Position numbers and translations under genes: made by a program
Shown here: positions 18,554 through 26,493 of the stretch, in pieces
Layout of the letters: each line of letters opens with the position of its first letter
How positions within the stretch are numbered: position 1 is the stretch's first letter
NCBI GenBank assembly: GCA_944325605.1
Contig: CALVAX010000002.1
Coordinates: 212,496 to 276,495, forward strand
Source: Candidatus Gastranaerophilales bacterium
GTDB lineage: Bacteria > Cyanobacteriota > Vampirovibrionia > Gastranaerophilales > Gastranaerophilaceae
DNA: 64,000 nucleotides
Direction of reading: 5' to 3'
Notes under the pieces: generated by a model
Told to the model about the DNA's origin: nothing
Databases searched by the model: none
Seen by the model: the letters and a program-made list of their open reading frames with translations, nothing else

Positions 18554-18769
18554 ATGATTGAATTAGGCAAAAAATACAAACTTAAAATGATTAGAGGGCT
18601 TGATACTTCTGATAACGAATATTACAAAGTAATTGACTTCTACAACTTCGACACTATAATTTGCGAAAACGCTTGCGGTGAAAGATTTGTATTTATGAAA
18701 GAGTTTTTAATAGACCCACAAAAGCCTGATGATATCTATTCAGATTTGATACTTGAAAGGAATAAATAA
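18554..18769 (+). CDS. Small hypothetical protein (71 aa)
   Basis: First of three tiny coupled genes, preceded by AAAGGCGGG about 5 bases before the ATG and by a TATAAAT-like box. The product is a small alpha/beta protein (MIELGKKYKLKMIRG..) with two cysteines and no known motif. The stop overlaps the next ATG (TAATG). It lies between the defence cargo and the transposition genes and points toward them. Confidence 0.65.
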   Translation: MIELGKKYKLKMIRGLDTSDNEYYKVIDFYNFDTIICENACGERFVFMKEFLIDPQKPDDIYSDLILERNK

Positions 18770-18969
18770 TGACAGAAAAAGACTATGCACTCTATGGAAC
18801 AAAGGTTTTGAATTTAAAAACACAAGAAATCGGCTTATTGATTTGTATTTGGAAAAACAAATTTGCTGATGCAGAGGTAGATTATGCGACTTGTGTTGAT
18901 AAACAAGGCAAAAGGTACAATATAGAGCTTGATAACATAAGAGGATTTGAAGATGATTTTGAAAAATAA
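18769..18969 (+). CDS. Small hypothetical protein (66 aa)
   Basis: Overlaps the previous stop (TAATG) and extends past the start of the next gene. The sequence suggests a small beta-barrel-like fold (VLNLKTQEIGLLICIWKNK..), with no recognised family. Its position in a translationally coupled trio makes it credible despite the length. Confidence 0.65.
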   Translation: MTEKDYALYGTKVLNLKTQEIGLLICIWKNKFADAEVDYATCVDKQGKRYNIELDNIRGFEDDFEK

Positions 18970-19186
18970 ACTAACAAGAGAAACCTTAGAAATAACATAT
19001 CCTGAATTTAGAAAAAGGTTTGCAAAAGAAATTAGGACTGCTTTTGAAAGTTATCGCAGAACACAGTTAAATAAGTATTCTTATAACTTTAAAGATGATA
19101 ATTCAATGGAATATAATTTTTATTTCCAATTACAATGGAACTTCAATCACTTTGGAAATTCTAATTGGTATATTGAAAAGTTATAG
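18953..19186 (+). CDS. Small hypothetical protein (77 aa)
   Basis: The ATG at 18953 is preferred over the TTG at 18947 because GAGG at 18941-18944 is then correctly spaced. It overlaps the preceding gene by 17 bases. It is basic and aromatic-rich (Tyr, Phe, Trp), with no signal peptide. It ends 5 bases before the convergent stop of the HTH gene. Family not recognised. Confidence 0.6.
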   Translation: MILKNKLTRETLEITYPEFRKRFAKEIRTAFESYRRTQLNKYSYNFKDDNSMEYNFYFQLQWNFNHFGNSNWYIEKL

Positions 19187-19190
19187 ATAA

Positions 19191-19604
19191 TTAATCACTA
19201 TCCGTCAAATTATCCACAATTTTATCAATAATGTCTTTATCTATATTTGTCCTTTTTTCTATTGTTCGAATAAAACTTTCAATATTCATCGGTTCTTTTT
19301 CTTTTCTTACAACACTTTCAAGTAAGTTTGTAAATTTATATATTCTTGAAGGCTCTATGTTGTGATTATTCTGTAGATCAACATTAAAACTTTGAAGCAT
19401 ATATTTGGCTTGTATAAACGTATCTTCTTTGGAAAGACTAAAATGTTCAATAAATTCTTTTCTTTTACCAGACCAGTCTCCATCTTTTTTCCAACGTTTT
19501 ATAGTTCTTTCGTGTACTCCTATTCTTCTTGCAATTTCAGCAACTGTAATAAATTTTTCAACATACATATTTTCTGCAATCGCATAATACTTATCTTTTT
19601 TCAC
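19191..19604 (-). CDS. HTH protein of the transposon (DUF1804/terminase-small-subunit-like)
   Basis: 137 residues. The N-terminal 55 residues form a clear helix-turn-helix: MYVEKFITVAEIARRIGVHERTIKRWKKDGDW resembles the N-terminal domain of Mu-type DUF1804 proteins and small terminase subunits. The C-terminal part is helical and charged. With no terminase or capsid genes nearby, a DNA-binding or regulatory role in the transposon is more likely than packaging. The 530-bp gap behind its start holds palindromes that could be its operators. Confidence 0.7.
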   Translation of the reverse strand: MKKDKYYAIAENMYVEKFITVAEIARRIGVHERTIKRWKKDGDWSGKRKEFIEHFSLSKEDTFIQAKYMLQSFNVDLQNNHNIEPSRIYKFTNLLESVVRKEKEPMNIESFIRTIEKRTNIDKDIIDKIVDNLTDSD

Positions 19605-20136
19605 TTTTTCCTCTTAGTTAATATACTTTTTATTTCGTTCTGCTAATATTTTATCGGTTTCATAAAAGTATAAGGTTTCTTTCATAAATATCCTTATTTT
19701 AGCGTTATTAAAATCTCTTTTAAAGCCCACTTAACATTCCGACATAAAATTTGTGACAATTTTAAAAGCTAAAATGCAGTAATAATAAGAATTTTTAAAA
19801 ATGCTATTTTTACAATATTCACCTCAAACACTTTATCTATCTGCTTTATAAAAAAGACAAATATTTGTCCTGTTTTTTACGAAGAAATATGAAGTGGTCT
19901 TGACGAAATTTGTATTTGTATATAATAGCTATCAATTTTTATTATATTTACTTCTACAGAATAATAAACAGGTGACAATTTTCAGTCGGGGAAATTTCCC
20001 CGCAAGTTAACTTCAAAATCCGCTCTATACTTTAAAAAATATTTTCAAGAAATAAGTATAAAAACTCCAAAATACTCGTTGCCAAAGGAATGCAACCCAA
20101 AAATAAAATCGGGGAAAAGTTTATGAAGTTCTATTA
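19605..20136. promoter_or_regulatory. Transposon control region with two palindromes
   Basis: No gene was found here. It contains the perfect 14-bp palindrome GACAAATATTTGTC (19856-19869), the perfect 16-bp palindrome CGGGGAAATTTCCCCG (19987-20002), and two copies of GTGACAATTTT (19753-19763 and 19972-19982). The region separates the HTH gene from the 3' end of the transposition operon and probably holds the HTH gene promoter and operator sites. Assignment of a binding protein is inference. Confidence 0.5.
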
Positions 20137-20802
20137 CTAAAATCCTGCTAATAGTTTTAAGTCATAATACAAATCCTTAAACTCTCTTTTTCTTCGCCAT
20201 AAGGTTTCTGCTATTTTACAGTTCAAATTACTAGCCATTTTATTATGTGTTAAATTCCTTGAAAGATAGCAATAAATAGTTGTAAACTCTGCTTTTTGGT
20301 CTGTAGAAAAGGTTTTATCCTCAGATGATTTTAAAAGATTTTCAGATACAAAAATTTGATTGCAGTATAAGTATAAATATACTTCTTGATTAAAAAACTT
20401 TCTATGACGTGCTTTTTGTGGAGATTTTAGATAGTAGAAATCTAATTTCTGTTTTTGCCTTTGGTAAATCAAAGTTCTGAATATTGTATAAAAGCTTTGA
20501 ATTTGGTTTTCACCAATATTTGCAATATTAGATGCTTTTATCGAATTTATGTTTTCACAAAAACACCTTAATACAATATCATTTATTATTGCAGGGTATG
20601 TTTTAAATATAGAATATTTTTGAACTGAAAGTTTACTTTTTTGAAACAAATATTCATTTTCTTGCTTTATTAATTTATTTTCATCAACAAATTTTGACAA
20701 TATCGGTAAAAGTTCTGCTTTAGGGACTTCTGATAAAATTTCTAAATTCTCAAGCGTAAATTTGTTGAGTCTTTTGCAAAGTTTCAATATTTGTTCTTCC
20801 AT
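20137..20802 (-). CDS. Third transposition-operon protein, unknown
   Basis: 221 residues. The start at 20802 has AAGGA about 10 bases upstream and overlaps the end of the MuB-like gene by 53 bases, so the overlap is probably real. The N-terminal 50 residues look like a winged or helical DNA-binding region (LNKFTLENLEILSEVPKAELLPILSKFVDE). The rest is basic and helical, ending with a Trp-Arg-Arg-Lys-Arg patch. Its place directly after muA and muB suggests a transposition accessory or target-choice factor, but no known family was recognised. Confidence 0.7.
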   Translation of the reverse strand: MEEQILKLCKRLNKFTLENLEILSEVPKAELLPILSKFVDENKLIKQENEYLFQKSKLSVQKYSIFKTYPAIINDIVLRCFCENINSIKASNIANIGENQIQSFYTIFRTLIYQRQKQKLDFYYLKSPQKARHRKFFNQEVYLYLYCNQIFVSENLLKSSEDKTFSTDQKAEFTTIYCYLSRNLTHNKMASNLNCKIAETLWRRKREFKDLYYDLKLLAGF

Positions 20803-21478
20803 ATAGCAGTTTCCTTAAAATATTTTCATCAATCTGTTTTAATTGATTTGTAATCGCAAGTTTTTCTATTTTATTTATCAATTTAACAATTTGTCTAAAT
20901 TGGTTAACTCTTGTTGCAAGGTATTCTATGCCATCAGGTGTAAAAGGGATTTGCGTTAATTCATTCAAAATCTGTTTTACATCTTCAAAATCATATCGTT
21001 CAAACTTAAATGACTTATAAATCCTGTCTATAATATGAGGATATCTTGAAAGTTTTTTATCAATGTTGCCCATTCCAACAAGCACTAAAGGACAAGAAGT
21101 TGTATCATACAAATCTCTCAGTGTTTCTATTGTATTTCTTTCAAGCAAGTAATCTACTTCGTCAATTATTATAGGTTTTGGATTTTCTTTAAGTTTCTTC
21201 TCTATTAAATTAAAAGTTTCCTGAATATGCCAAAACGGTTCTTCTCCTAATTCTTCTGCAATTTCTGATAATAGCCATCTGCTTGTCATTCCCTGGTTTG
21301 CTCTCACATATATACAATCATTTTTAAAAGTCCACCATTTAATTGTTTCAGATTTGCCAAGTCCGTATTCACCAAACACCAGAACTATTTTAGGAATATT
21401 CGCCGGAAGCTGCTTTACTTCTTCCATCAAGGCTACAAACTTTTTGACATTTTTGGTTCTTACAAATACTTTATTCAT
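20750..21478 (-). CDS. MuB-like AAA+ ATPase, transposition target protein
   Basis: 242 residues. Walker A is GEYGLGKS at residues 36-43, Walker B is IIIDEVD at 103-109, followed by a sensor region (LVLVGMGNIDKKL) and a C-terminal helical lid. In Mu-type systems this ATPase binds target DNA, recruits the transposase and gives target immunity. It starts two bases after the transposase stop codon (which ends at 21481 on this strand), so the pair is one operon. Full length for the family. Confidence 0.9.
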   Translation of the reverse strand: MNKVFVRTKNVKKFVALMEEVKQLPANIPKIVLVFGEYGLGKSETIKWWTFKNDCIYVRANQGMTSRWLLSEIAEELGEEPFWHIQETFNLIEKKLKENPKPIIIDEVDYLLERNTIETLRDLYDTTSCPLVLVGMGNIDKKLSRYPHIIDRIYKSFKFERYDFEDVKQILNELTQIPFTPDGIEYLATRVNQFRQIVKLINKIEKLAITNQLKQIDENILRKLLYGRTNIETLQKTQQIYA

Positions 21479-21480
21479 TT

Positions 21481-23460
21481 TTATGCTCCGTATAAATTGT
21501 TATATTCATCACTGTTTAAATACTTTTCAAGCCACTTCCGTTGTTCGGGATTAGTGCAGCCATATTTCATTAACCATTCATATTTTTCATAATCAGCATT
21601 AAATACTGGAATATTCATTTGCTGTTCCCGAAAGTTTAATTTGCGTTTTAGTGGTGTTTTAGGCTGTTCAAATTTTTCAATTTCAATAACTTCTTCCTGT
21701 TCAATCTCTATAGCTTCTGCTTTTTCTTTAGGGAAATACTTTAAGAACTCTTTTTTCACTCTCTTAAATCTGCGTTGCTGTTTTTGTATTTGTTGCTTAA
21801 ATTGTTCCATATCTTTTACTGTTCCTAAATGATTTGCCATTGGATGAACTTTTTCAACTTGTCTTGCGATACATAAAAATTCACCTTTTATTGAATATAC
21901 AAGGACTTTTGAAAGGTCAAACAAACTGTATTTTATAAATACTTTTTCTCTTAAATCCAATAAATAATCACTCCTATAATGCATTCCAAGAAATGTTATT
22001 CCATGTTTATTTATTGTCCTTGCTTCTGTTTTCATCATAAGGTCGTTCAAAATACTTTTATCAATGTTCTCTTTTGAAATATCATTTAACATCTCTTGAA
22101 TAGTTTTTGAACGGTTATTAGGACAAGGTTTTGAATTATGGTAATCTAACCAGCAATCTATAAATTTTATTATTTCTTGAATAGTTGGAATATAGTTTTT
22201 TGTTAACTTATTATGCATATCTTTATGAAGTTTTTCTCCTCGTTTCATCCAAGCCGGTTTATTTTCAACACTTGTTCCTATATAACTTGTCATCATTTTT
22301 TCAAACTCTTCTTGAAATTCAAGGAAGAATCTTTCAATAACTTTTGCTCTTGCATTATATGGTTTTGCAAAAACTGATTTTATTCCGAGTTTTGCATAAA
22401 TCCCATTAAATCCTGCTTCATCAAAATCTATATTTTGAAAATATTTTGCTTTAAAAGCTTTTCCGTTATCTTGATAAACTACTTTAGGAATCAAGCCTAG
22501 ATTTAAAATAGAATTTCTTAATGCACTTGCTATGCATTGAGTATTTTCACTCATCATAATTTCATATCCGACTAATGCTGTTGATTTCCAATCTAAAAAG
22601 CCGACCAAAGTTGCTCTGGTCGGCTTTCCTGTAAATGGATTGATTATTTGAAAATTGAGAACATGTCCATCAGCTATCAAAACATCTCCTACTTCAATTT
22701 TAGAAATATCTCGTTCTATATACGGTTCAATTTTATCGTGATATGCTTTTTCACCTTCTCTAAATAAAATCCACTTTGAATAATTGTTTTTCTTAAAATT
22801 CTCTGCAAATCTTCTGAATGTTAGATTACAAGGAATATTTTCATATCCTCGCTTTTCAAGAATATGTTTTGTTAAATTTATAGCTTTTCCGATACTAAAT
22901 TTATTCGGGTGTAACAAATATTTCAAAAATATCTGTTTCATTTCCTCATTCAAAATCGTATTATATTCACCTTGTTGATTAGTTTTGCGTTTTTGTAGAA
23001 GCCCATCTGTTCCATAATTTTCAAACATCTTAACCCAACGATAAAGTGTACCTATAGAAATTGAACCAACAAACTTATATATTTGCGGTAAATACATTCC
23101 ACTATTGTATAAATCTAAAAATACTGAATCAGCTTCTTTTTTAGTCGAATATTTTTTACGAATATTATATAAGGCAGTTACTATATCCACTCGTGCAAGT
23201 GCTGTTAATCTTGCATTTTCTGATACAAAATTCATCTTGTTTTCAAACGGCACAATTGCTGTTGTTTTTAATTCTTCTTCATCTAATCTATCTTGTATAT
23301 CCAGTTCTAATGAAGAATAAAGAATTTCATATGATTTTCCGCCTCTTACTTCAACTTCTCTTGCAATATACTTACCTTGGTTAATTGCAAGCCTTATTGA
23401 ACGTGTACTTTTTAAGCCTTTTAATTCTGCAATTTTATTAATACTTATATAATCGTCCAT
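21481..23460 (-). CDS. MuA-like DDE transposase
   Basis: 659 residues. The N-terminal DNA-binding part has an HTH (YISINKIAELKGLKSTRSI) and a second HTH around residues 110-160 (GTLYRWVKMFENYG). The catalytic RNase H-fold domain has Asp264 (VLIADGH), Asp331 (VVYQDNG) and Glu376 (KVIERFF), the three metal-binding residues, all intact. A Mu-type beta-barrel and a basic C-terminal region that contacts the ATPase follow. It makes the strand transfer that inserts the element with a 5-bp duplication, matching the AGTGA repeats seen. Its N-terminus faces the right end of the transposon. Confidence 0.93.
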   Translation of the reverse strand: MDDYISINKIAELKGLKSTRSIRLAINQGKYIAREVEVRGGKSYEILYSSLELDIQDRLDEEELKTTAIVPFENKMNFVSENARLTALARVDIVTALYNIRKKYSTKKEADSVFLDLYNSGMYLPQIYKFVGSISIGTLYRWVKMFENYGTDGLLQKRKTNQQGEYNTILNEEMKQIFLKYLLHPNKFSIGKAINLTKHILEKRGYENIPCNLTFRRFAENFKKNNYSKWILFREGEKAYHDKIEPYIERDISKIEVGDVLIADGHVLNFQIINPFTGKPTRATLVGFLDWKSTALVGYEIMMSENTQCIASALRNSILNLGLIPKVVYQDNGKAFKAKYFQNIDFDEAGFNGIYAKLGIKSVFAKPYNARAKVIERFFLEFQEEFEKMMTSYIGTSVENKPAWMKRGEKLHKDMHNKLTKNYIPTIQEIIKFIDCWLDYHNSKPCPNNRSKTIQEMLNDISKENIDKSILNDLMMKTEARTINKHGITFLGMHYRSDYLLDLREKVFIKYSLFDLSKVLVYSIKGEFLCIARQVEKVHPMANHLGTVKDMEQFKQQIQKQQRRFKRVKKEFLKYFPKEKAEAIEIEQEEVIEIEKFEQPKTPLKRKLNFREQQMNIPVFNADYEKYEWLMKYGCTNPEQRKWLEKYLNSDEYNNLYGA

Positions 23461-23806
23461 ACATACAGATTAACTCTAAAGTCGGAAAGGTGTTCCTTTT
23501 TTCCTTCTTTTGTATCATTAGAACATAATTTTATTCAATATACGAACCGGACTTTATTTACTTCAAATGTCAAATAATCGTTTTATCCGTACAAATTAGA
23601 TTATGAGGACGAAATAGGCTATAACATTGGTTTTAAAATAGAAAATTTAAGACAATTCTTGGACAGTAATGAGACAATGATGACCAGTAAAAGACCGTTT
23701 TGTAATATATAAAACGATTACTTCCGACCGCTAAAGGTCAAACACAAAGCCAACTTTGCCGAATAATCTTTTTATGCGTGCAGATAAAATGTCCCGTTAA
23801 ATTACA
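23461..23806. promoter_or_regulatory. Right end of the transposon with candidate binding sites
   Basis: Non-coding. Contains the minus-strand motif AAAGGAACACCTT (23487-23499), shared with the left end, and ATAAAACGATTA in opposite orientations at 23575-23586 and 23709-23720. It finishes with TTACA at 23802-23806. It must also contain the transposase operon promoter. The motifs are candidates for transposase sites; no footprint is known. Confidence 0.5.
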
Positions 23807-23811
23807 AGTGA
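23807..23811. repeat. Right 5-bp target-site duplication (AGTGA)
   Basis: Directly follows the TTACA end and matches 8433-8437. It continues into GATATCCCTCC, the expected next bases of a family A unit. Confidence 0.9.
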
Positions 23812-23830
23812 GATATCCCTCCTTAAAAAA

Positions 23831-23859
23831 AAAAGACTTCCCGAAAGAAGTCTTTTTAT

Positions 23860-23860
<1 letters not shown>
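23831..23860 (-). terminator. Terminator of tRNA-Arg
   Basis: On the minus strand GACTTC-TTTCGG-GAAGTC is followed by a run of ten T. It lies 9-10 bases after the tRNA 3' end. The same terminator is reused in every family A unit. Confidence 0.85.
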
Positions 23861-23933
<73 letters not shown>

Positions 23934-24261
23934 TTATTTAATTGTGATGTGCCTCATATTATTACACATATTTGCAGAGGTACAAAAAAATTCTATCAGA
24001 TAAATTTTTATTTTCAAGTATTAGTTTATGAGTTTTATATCGCAGTTAATACTAAAACCCTTGACTGGTCACTTAGAACTTGTTTTAAGGTTAATTAGAG
24101 AGATTCTGAAATAAATTCAGCTTGACAATATTTGTTTGTGTATCTTGCGTAAGCTGCGATATAAGTCTGTTGCTTTTGTGAAAATTTGTGAATTGCTTGA
24201 AAAAAAAACGTATTTATAGTATTTTTTTCTTAGAAAGCGGGGTAAACTCAAGGGGTTTAAC
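23934..24261. other. Intergenic, nothing recognised
   Basis: About 330 bases between the tRNA-Arg gene and the HEAT-repeat gene. It should contain both divergent promoters. TTGCTT and TATAGT 16 bases apart, shortly before 24230, are a possible promoter for the HEAT gene. Nothing else stands out. Confidence 0.3.
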
Positions 24262-25254
24262 ATGGCGGAAGACGGCAAATTAAATTTAGAGGCAATAGCT
24301 GAAAAATATAGTTTGTTAGATACGATGAATACTTATGATTTAATTTCCCGCATAACTAAGCTGGATGAAGTTTTTTGCTCTGAAGATTTGATAAAAATTT
24401 ATAATTATATTCTGACTAATTCCAAGTCGGTTGAAGTTTTAATGCATGTAATTGCTCTTGCTGACAGATTTAGAAATTACTCTACACTTTCAGTTTTAGT
24501 TGATATGCTGCTTTTGAAAAACACAGACAATCTAAATCCTCAGGAAAAAGAGAGTTACATAAATCTGCGTGTAATGTGCGCCAAAGCCATTGCGAATTAC
24601 CGTGATACATCAGCTGTCACTCCGCTTTTGTATTGTCTAAACAACAAGGACGAAAACTATAAAGTCCGCTTTGCCTGCGCGGATGCTCTTGGCAGAATCG
24701 GCGACAAGTATGCTGTAGCACCTTTGATTGACGTTGTGAAAGATGAAGACGAAAAATCAGTTTATTTAAGGGAATCAGCCGCATCAGCACTTGGAATGCT
24801 CGGCGATATGCGTGCAGTTGACCCGCTTGTAAGCATCCTTGAAACAAAACAAGGAATAATAGATAAATTTACTTTTTTGAAAGAGAGAGTAATTGAGGCT
24901 TTAGGGAAATTAAGGCTGGGGGCTGATGAGAGAGTTTTTAATGCATTGAAAATGTCTTTGATGGATGAATCCGCTCAAATTCGAATAAACGCAATAGAGG
25001 CAATAATGGAAAGCGATCATCCTGAAGCTTATGAAACAATCAAAAGCTGCCTTTTTGATGACGATGACGAAGTTAAGAAGAATGCGCTTGTTGCACTTTA
25101 CAATCTCCATGGACGTTCAGTTCTTGATGAAATTATAAGAGAACCTTTATACAGTGATGTTTTGAAGGTGGAAGCCGTTTCAATGATTGATGAATATGAA
25201 ACTGATGAAGATGAAACTTTTGCGCAGAAATTTAAAGAGGAATTAGATGGCTAA
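24262..25254 (+). CDS. HEAT-repeat (PBS-lyase-type) protein
   Basis: 330 residues. From about residue 95 onward there are helical repeats of the HEAT/PBS-lyase type: VRFACADALGRIGDKYAVAPL, then LRESAASALGMLGDMRAVDPL, then VIEALGKLRL and IRINAIEAIMES. Such repeats form a protein-binding solenoid. In cyanobacteria related repeats occur in phycobilin lyases, but this organism shows no phycobilisome genes, so a generic scaffold role is likely. The gene overlaps queC by 8 bases and appears to lead an operon with queC, the DUF366-like gene and the SPOR gene. Confidence 0.85.
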   Translation: MAEDGKLNLEAIAEKYSLLDTMNTYDLISRITKLDEVFCSEDLIKIYNYILTNSKSVEVLMHVIALADRFRNYSTLSVLVDMLLLKNTDNLNPQEKESYINLRVMCAKAIANYRDTSAVTPLLYCLNNKDENYKVRFACADALGRIGDKYAVAPLIDVVKDEDEKSVYLRESAASALGMLGDMRAVDPLVSILETKQGIIDKFTFLKERVIEALGKLRLGADERVFNALKMSLMDESAQIRINAIEAIMESDHPEAYETIKSCLFDDDDEVKKNALVALYNLHGRSVLDEIIREPLYSDVLKVEAVSMIDEYETDEDETFAQKFKEELDG

Positions 25255-25915
25255 ATCCGTAATCTTGCTGTCAGGCGGTCTTGATTCGCTTGTGAGTCTG
25301 GGGTTGACTTTCCAAAAATATAACGTAAAACTGGCATTAACCTTTGATTACGGACAGAAGGCCGCGGCAACGGAAATAAAAGCTTCCTCAAAAATCTGCG
25401 AATATTATAATATCGAACATAAAGTTGTAAAATTGGACTTTTTAAAAGAAATAACGCATACTTCTTTGTGTTCGGAAGGCAGTGTGCCAACCGGCGAAGA
25501 ACTTTTGAACCCTGAACAAAGTGCAAAAAATGTCTGGGTGCCGAACAGAAACGGTTTGTTTTTGAATATTGCGGCGAGTTTTGCTGACAGTGAAGGTTTT
25601 GATTATATAATTATCGGAGCAAATTTAGAAGAGAGCGCAACTTTTCCGGACAATACGAAAGAATTTACTGCACGTGCCGAGAAATTGTTTGAATATTCAA
25701 CACAGAAACATCCGAAAGTTCTTGCGCCCTTGATAAATTGCACTAAGAATGATATAGTGAAGCTGGCGGTTGAAAATGCAATTCCGCTGAATTATGTGCA
25801 AAGCTGCTACCTCGGAGGCGACAGGCATTGCGGCAAGTGTGAGTCCTGTATGAGATTAAAAAATGCTTTGTTGTATAATGATTATACGGATATAGTGAAA
25901 GAATTGTTTGATTAA
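25247..25915 (+). CDS. queC: 7-cyano-7-deazaguanine synthase QueC
   Basis: 222 residues. The N-terminal PP-loop SGGLDS (residues 8-13) binds ATP. The C-terminal zinc motif has Cys at SCYLGGDRHCGKCESCMR. QueC converts 7-carboxy-7-deazaguanine with ammonia and ATP to preQ0, the base precursor of queuosine in tRNA. It overlaps the HEAT gene and is followed 15 bases later by the DUF366-like gene. QueD, QueE and QueF are not in the window. Length and motifs are complete. Confidence 0.93.
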   Translation: MAKSVILLSGGLDSLVSLGLTFQKYNVKLALTFDYGQKAAATEIKASSKICEYYNIEHKVVKLDFLKEITHTSLCSEGSVPTGEELLNPEQSAKNVWVPNRNGLFLNIAASFADSEGFDYIIIGANLEESATFPDNTKEFTARAEKLFEYSTQKHPKVLAPLINCTKNDIVKLAVENAIPLNYVQSCYLGGDRHCGKCESCMRLKNALLYNDYTDIVKELFD

Positions 25916-25930
25916 ATCTAAGGTAAGACA

Positions 25931-26491
25931 ATGATTATGAAATGCAAACTTATAGATAATGAAATAAAATACGAAGGATTTCAGCTTTGCCCGCACTGGA
26001 TTTATAAAAATTTTAAGATACAGGGAGATGCAATAGTTGCATTCACCGGCGAATGCGAGGTTAAGCTTGATGAAATGGTTGATATAGAGGACGTTATAAA
26101 TAACGAACCAATATACAGCAAAAATATGCTGAGTTTCATCACCGAGCAATTTAATGTAGATTTGGTTGAAGGTGTTTTCAGGCAGCGGCTTTTGATTTGT
26201 GTAATTAAAGAAGCACTCGAAAAGCGGGGAATAAAAGTCGTAAGAAGCGGGGATGACCTGTTTGTAAATGATAAAAAATTAACAGTATCAATTGCGACAA
26301 AATCTTTGACTTCAATATTAATTCATACCGGAGTGAACATAAATTCCGAAGGCGCTCCGGTGAAAGCCTGCGGATTGGAAAATGACCTTGGCATTAGAGA
26401 TATTAAAGAATTAGCAGAAGAAATTATGGAAAATTATGCAAACGAACTTGAGGACATTGTTCTTGCAAGTACAAAAGTAAGAGGAGTGTAA
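25931..26491 (+). CDS. DUF366-like protein
   Basis: 186 residues; resembles the conserved family DUF366, with WIYKNFKIQGDAIVAFTGECEV near residues 20-40 and IATKSLTSILIHTGVNINSEG in the C-terminal half. The biochemical function of that family is not established. The fixed position between queC and a SPOR gene shows co-transcription, which could point to a 7-deazaguanine link; this is inference. The family call is from memory of the pattern and is moderately sure. Confidence 0.6.
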   Translation: MIMKCKLIDNEIKYEGFQLCPHWIYKNFKIQGDAIVAFTGECEVKLDEMVDIEDVINNEPIYSKNMLSFITEQFNVDLVEGVFRQRLLICVIKEALEKRGIKVVRSGDDLFVNDKKLTVSIATKSLTSILIHTGVNINSEGAPVKACGLENDLGIRDIKELAEEIMENYANELEDIVLASTKVRGV

Positions 26492-26493
26492 CA

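Larger units (their letters stand above)
8438..23806. mobile_element. Mu-like transposon carrying DarTG and a type I R-M system (15,369 bp)
   Basis: The ends are 5'-TGTAA...TTACA-3', with TG/CA termini as in Mu-family elements, flanked by AGTGA duplications. Deleting 8438-23811 rejoins two halves of a family A repeat into a perfect 122-bp unit, so the boundaries are read to the base. Genes from left to right: darG and darT (minus), hsdR, a membrane gene, hsdM, a second membrane gene, hsdS, a third membrane gene, three small genes (all plus), then an HTH regulator, an unknown gene, a MuB-like ATPase and a MuA-like transposase (all minus), the transposase ending next to the right end. There are no head, tail, portal or lysis genes, so this is a cargo transposon rather than a Mu prophage. 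All three catalytic transposase residues and all defence genes are intact, so it may be active. Confidence 0.92.

Noticed and set aside
8438..23806. Integrative island inserted at the tRNA-Arg 3' end by a tyrosine integrase
   Set aside because: The direct repeat of tRNA-end plus terminator at both sides suggested this at first, but there is no integrase gene, the repeat belongs to the tandem array, and the 5-bp AGTGA duplication with a DDE transposase explains the boundaries exactly.
8438..23806. Mu-like prophage
   Set aside because: Transposition genes are present but no terminase large subunit, portal, head, tail or lysis genes were found.
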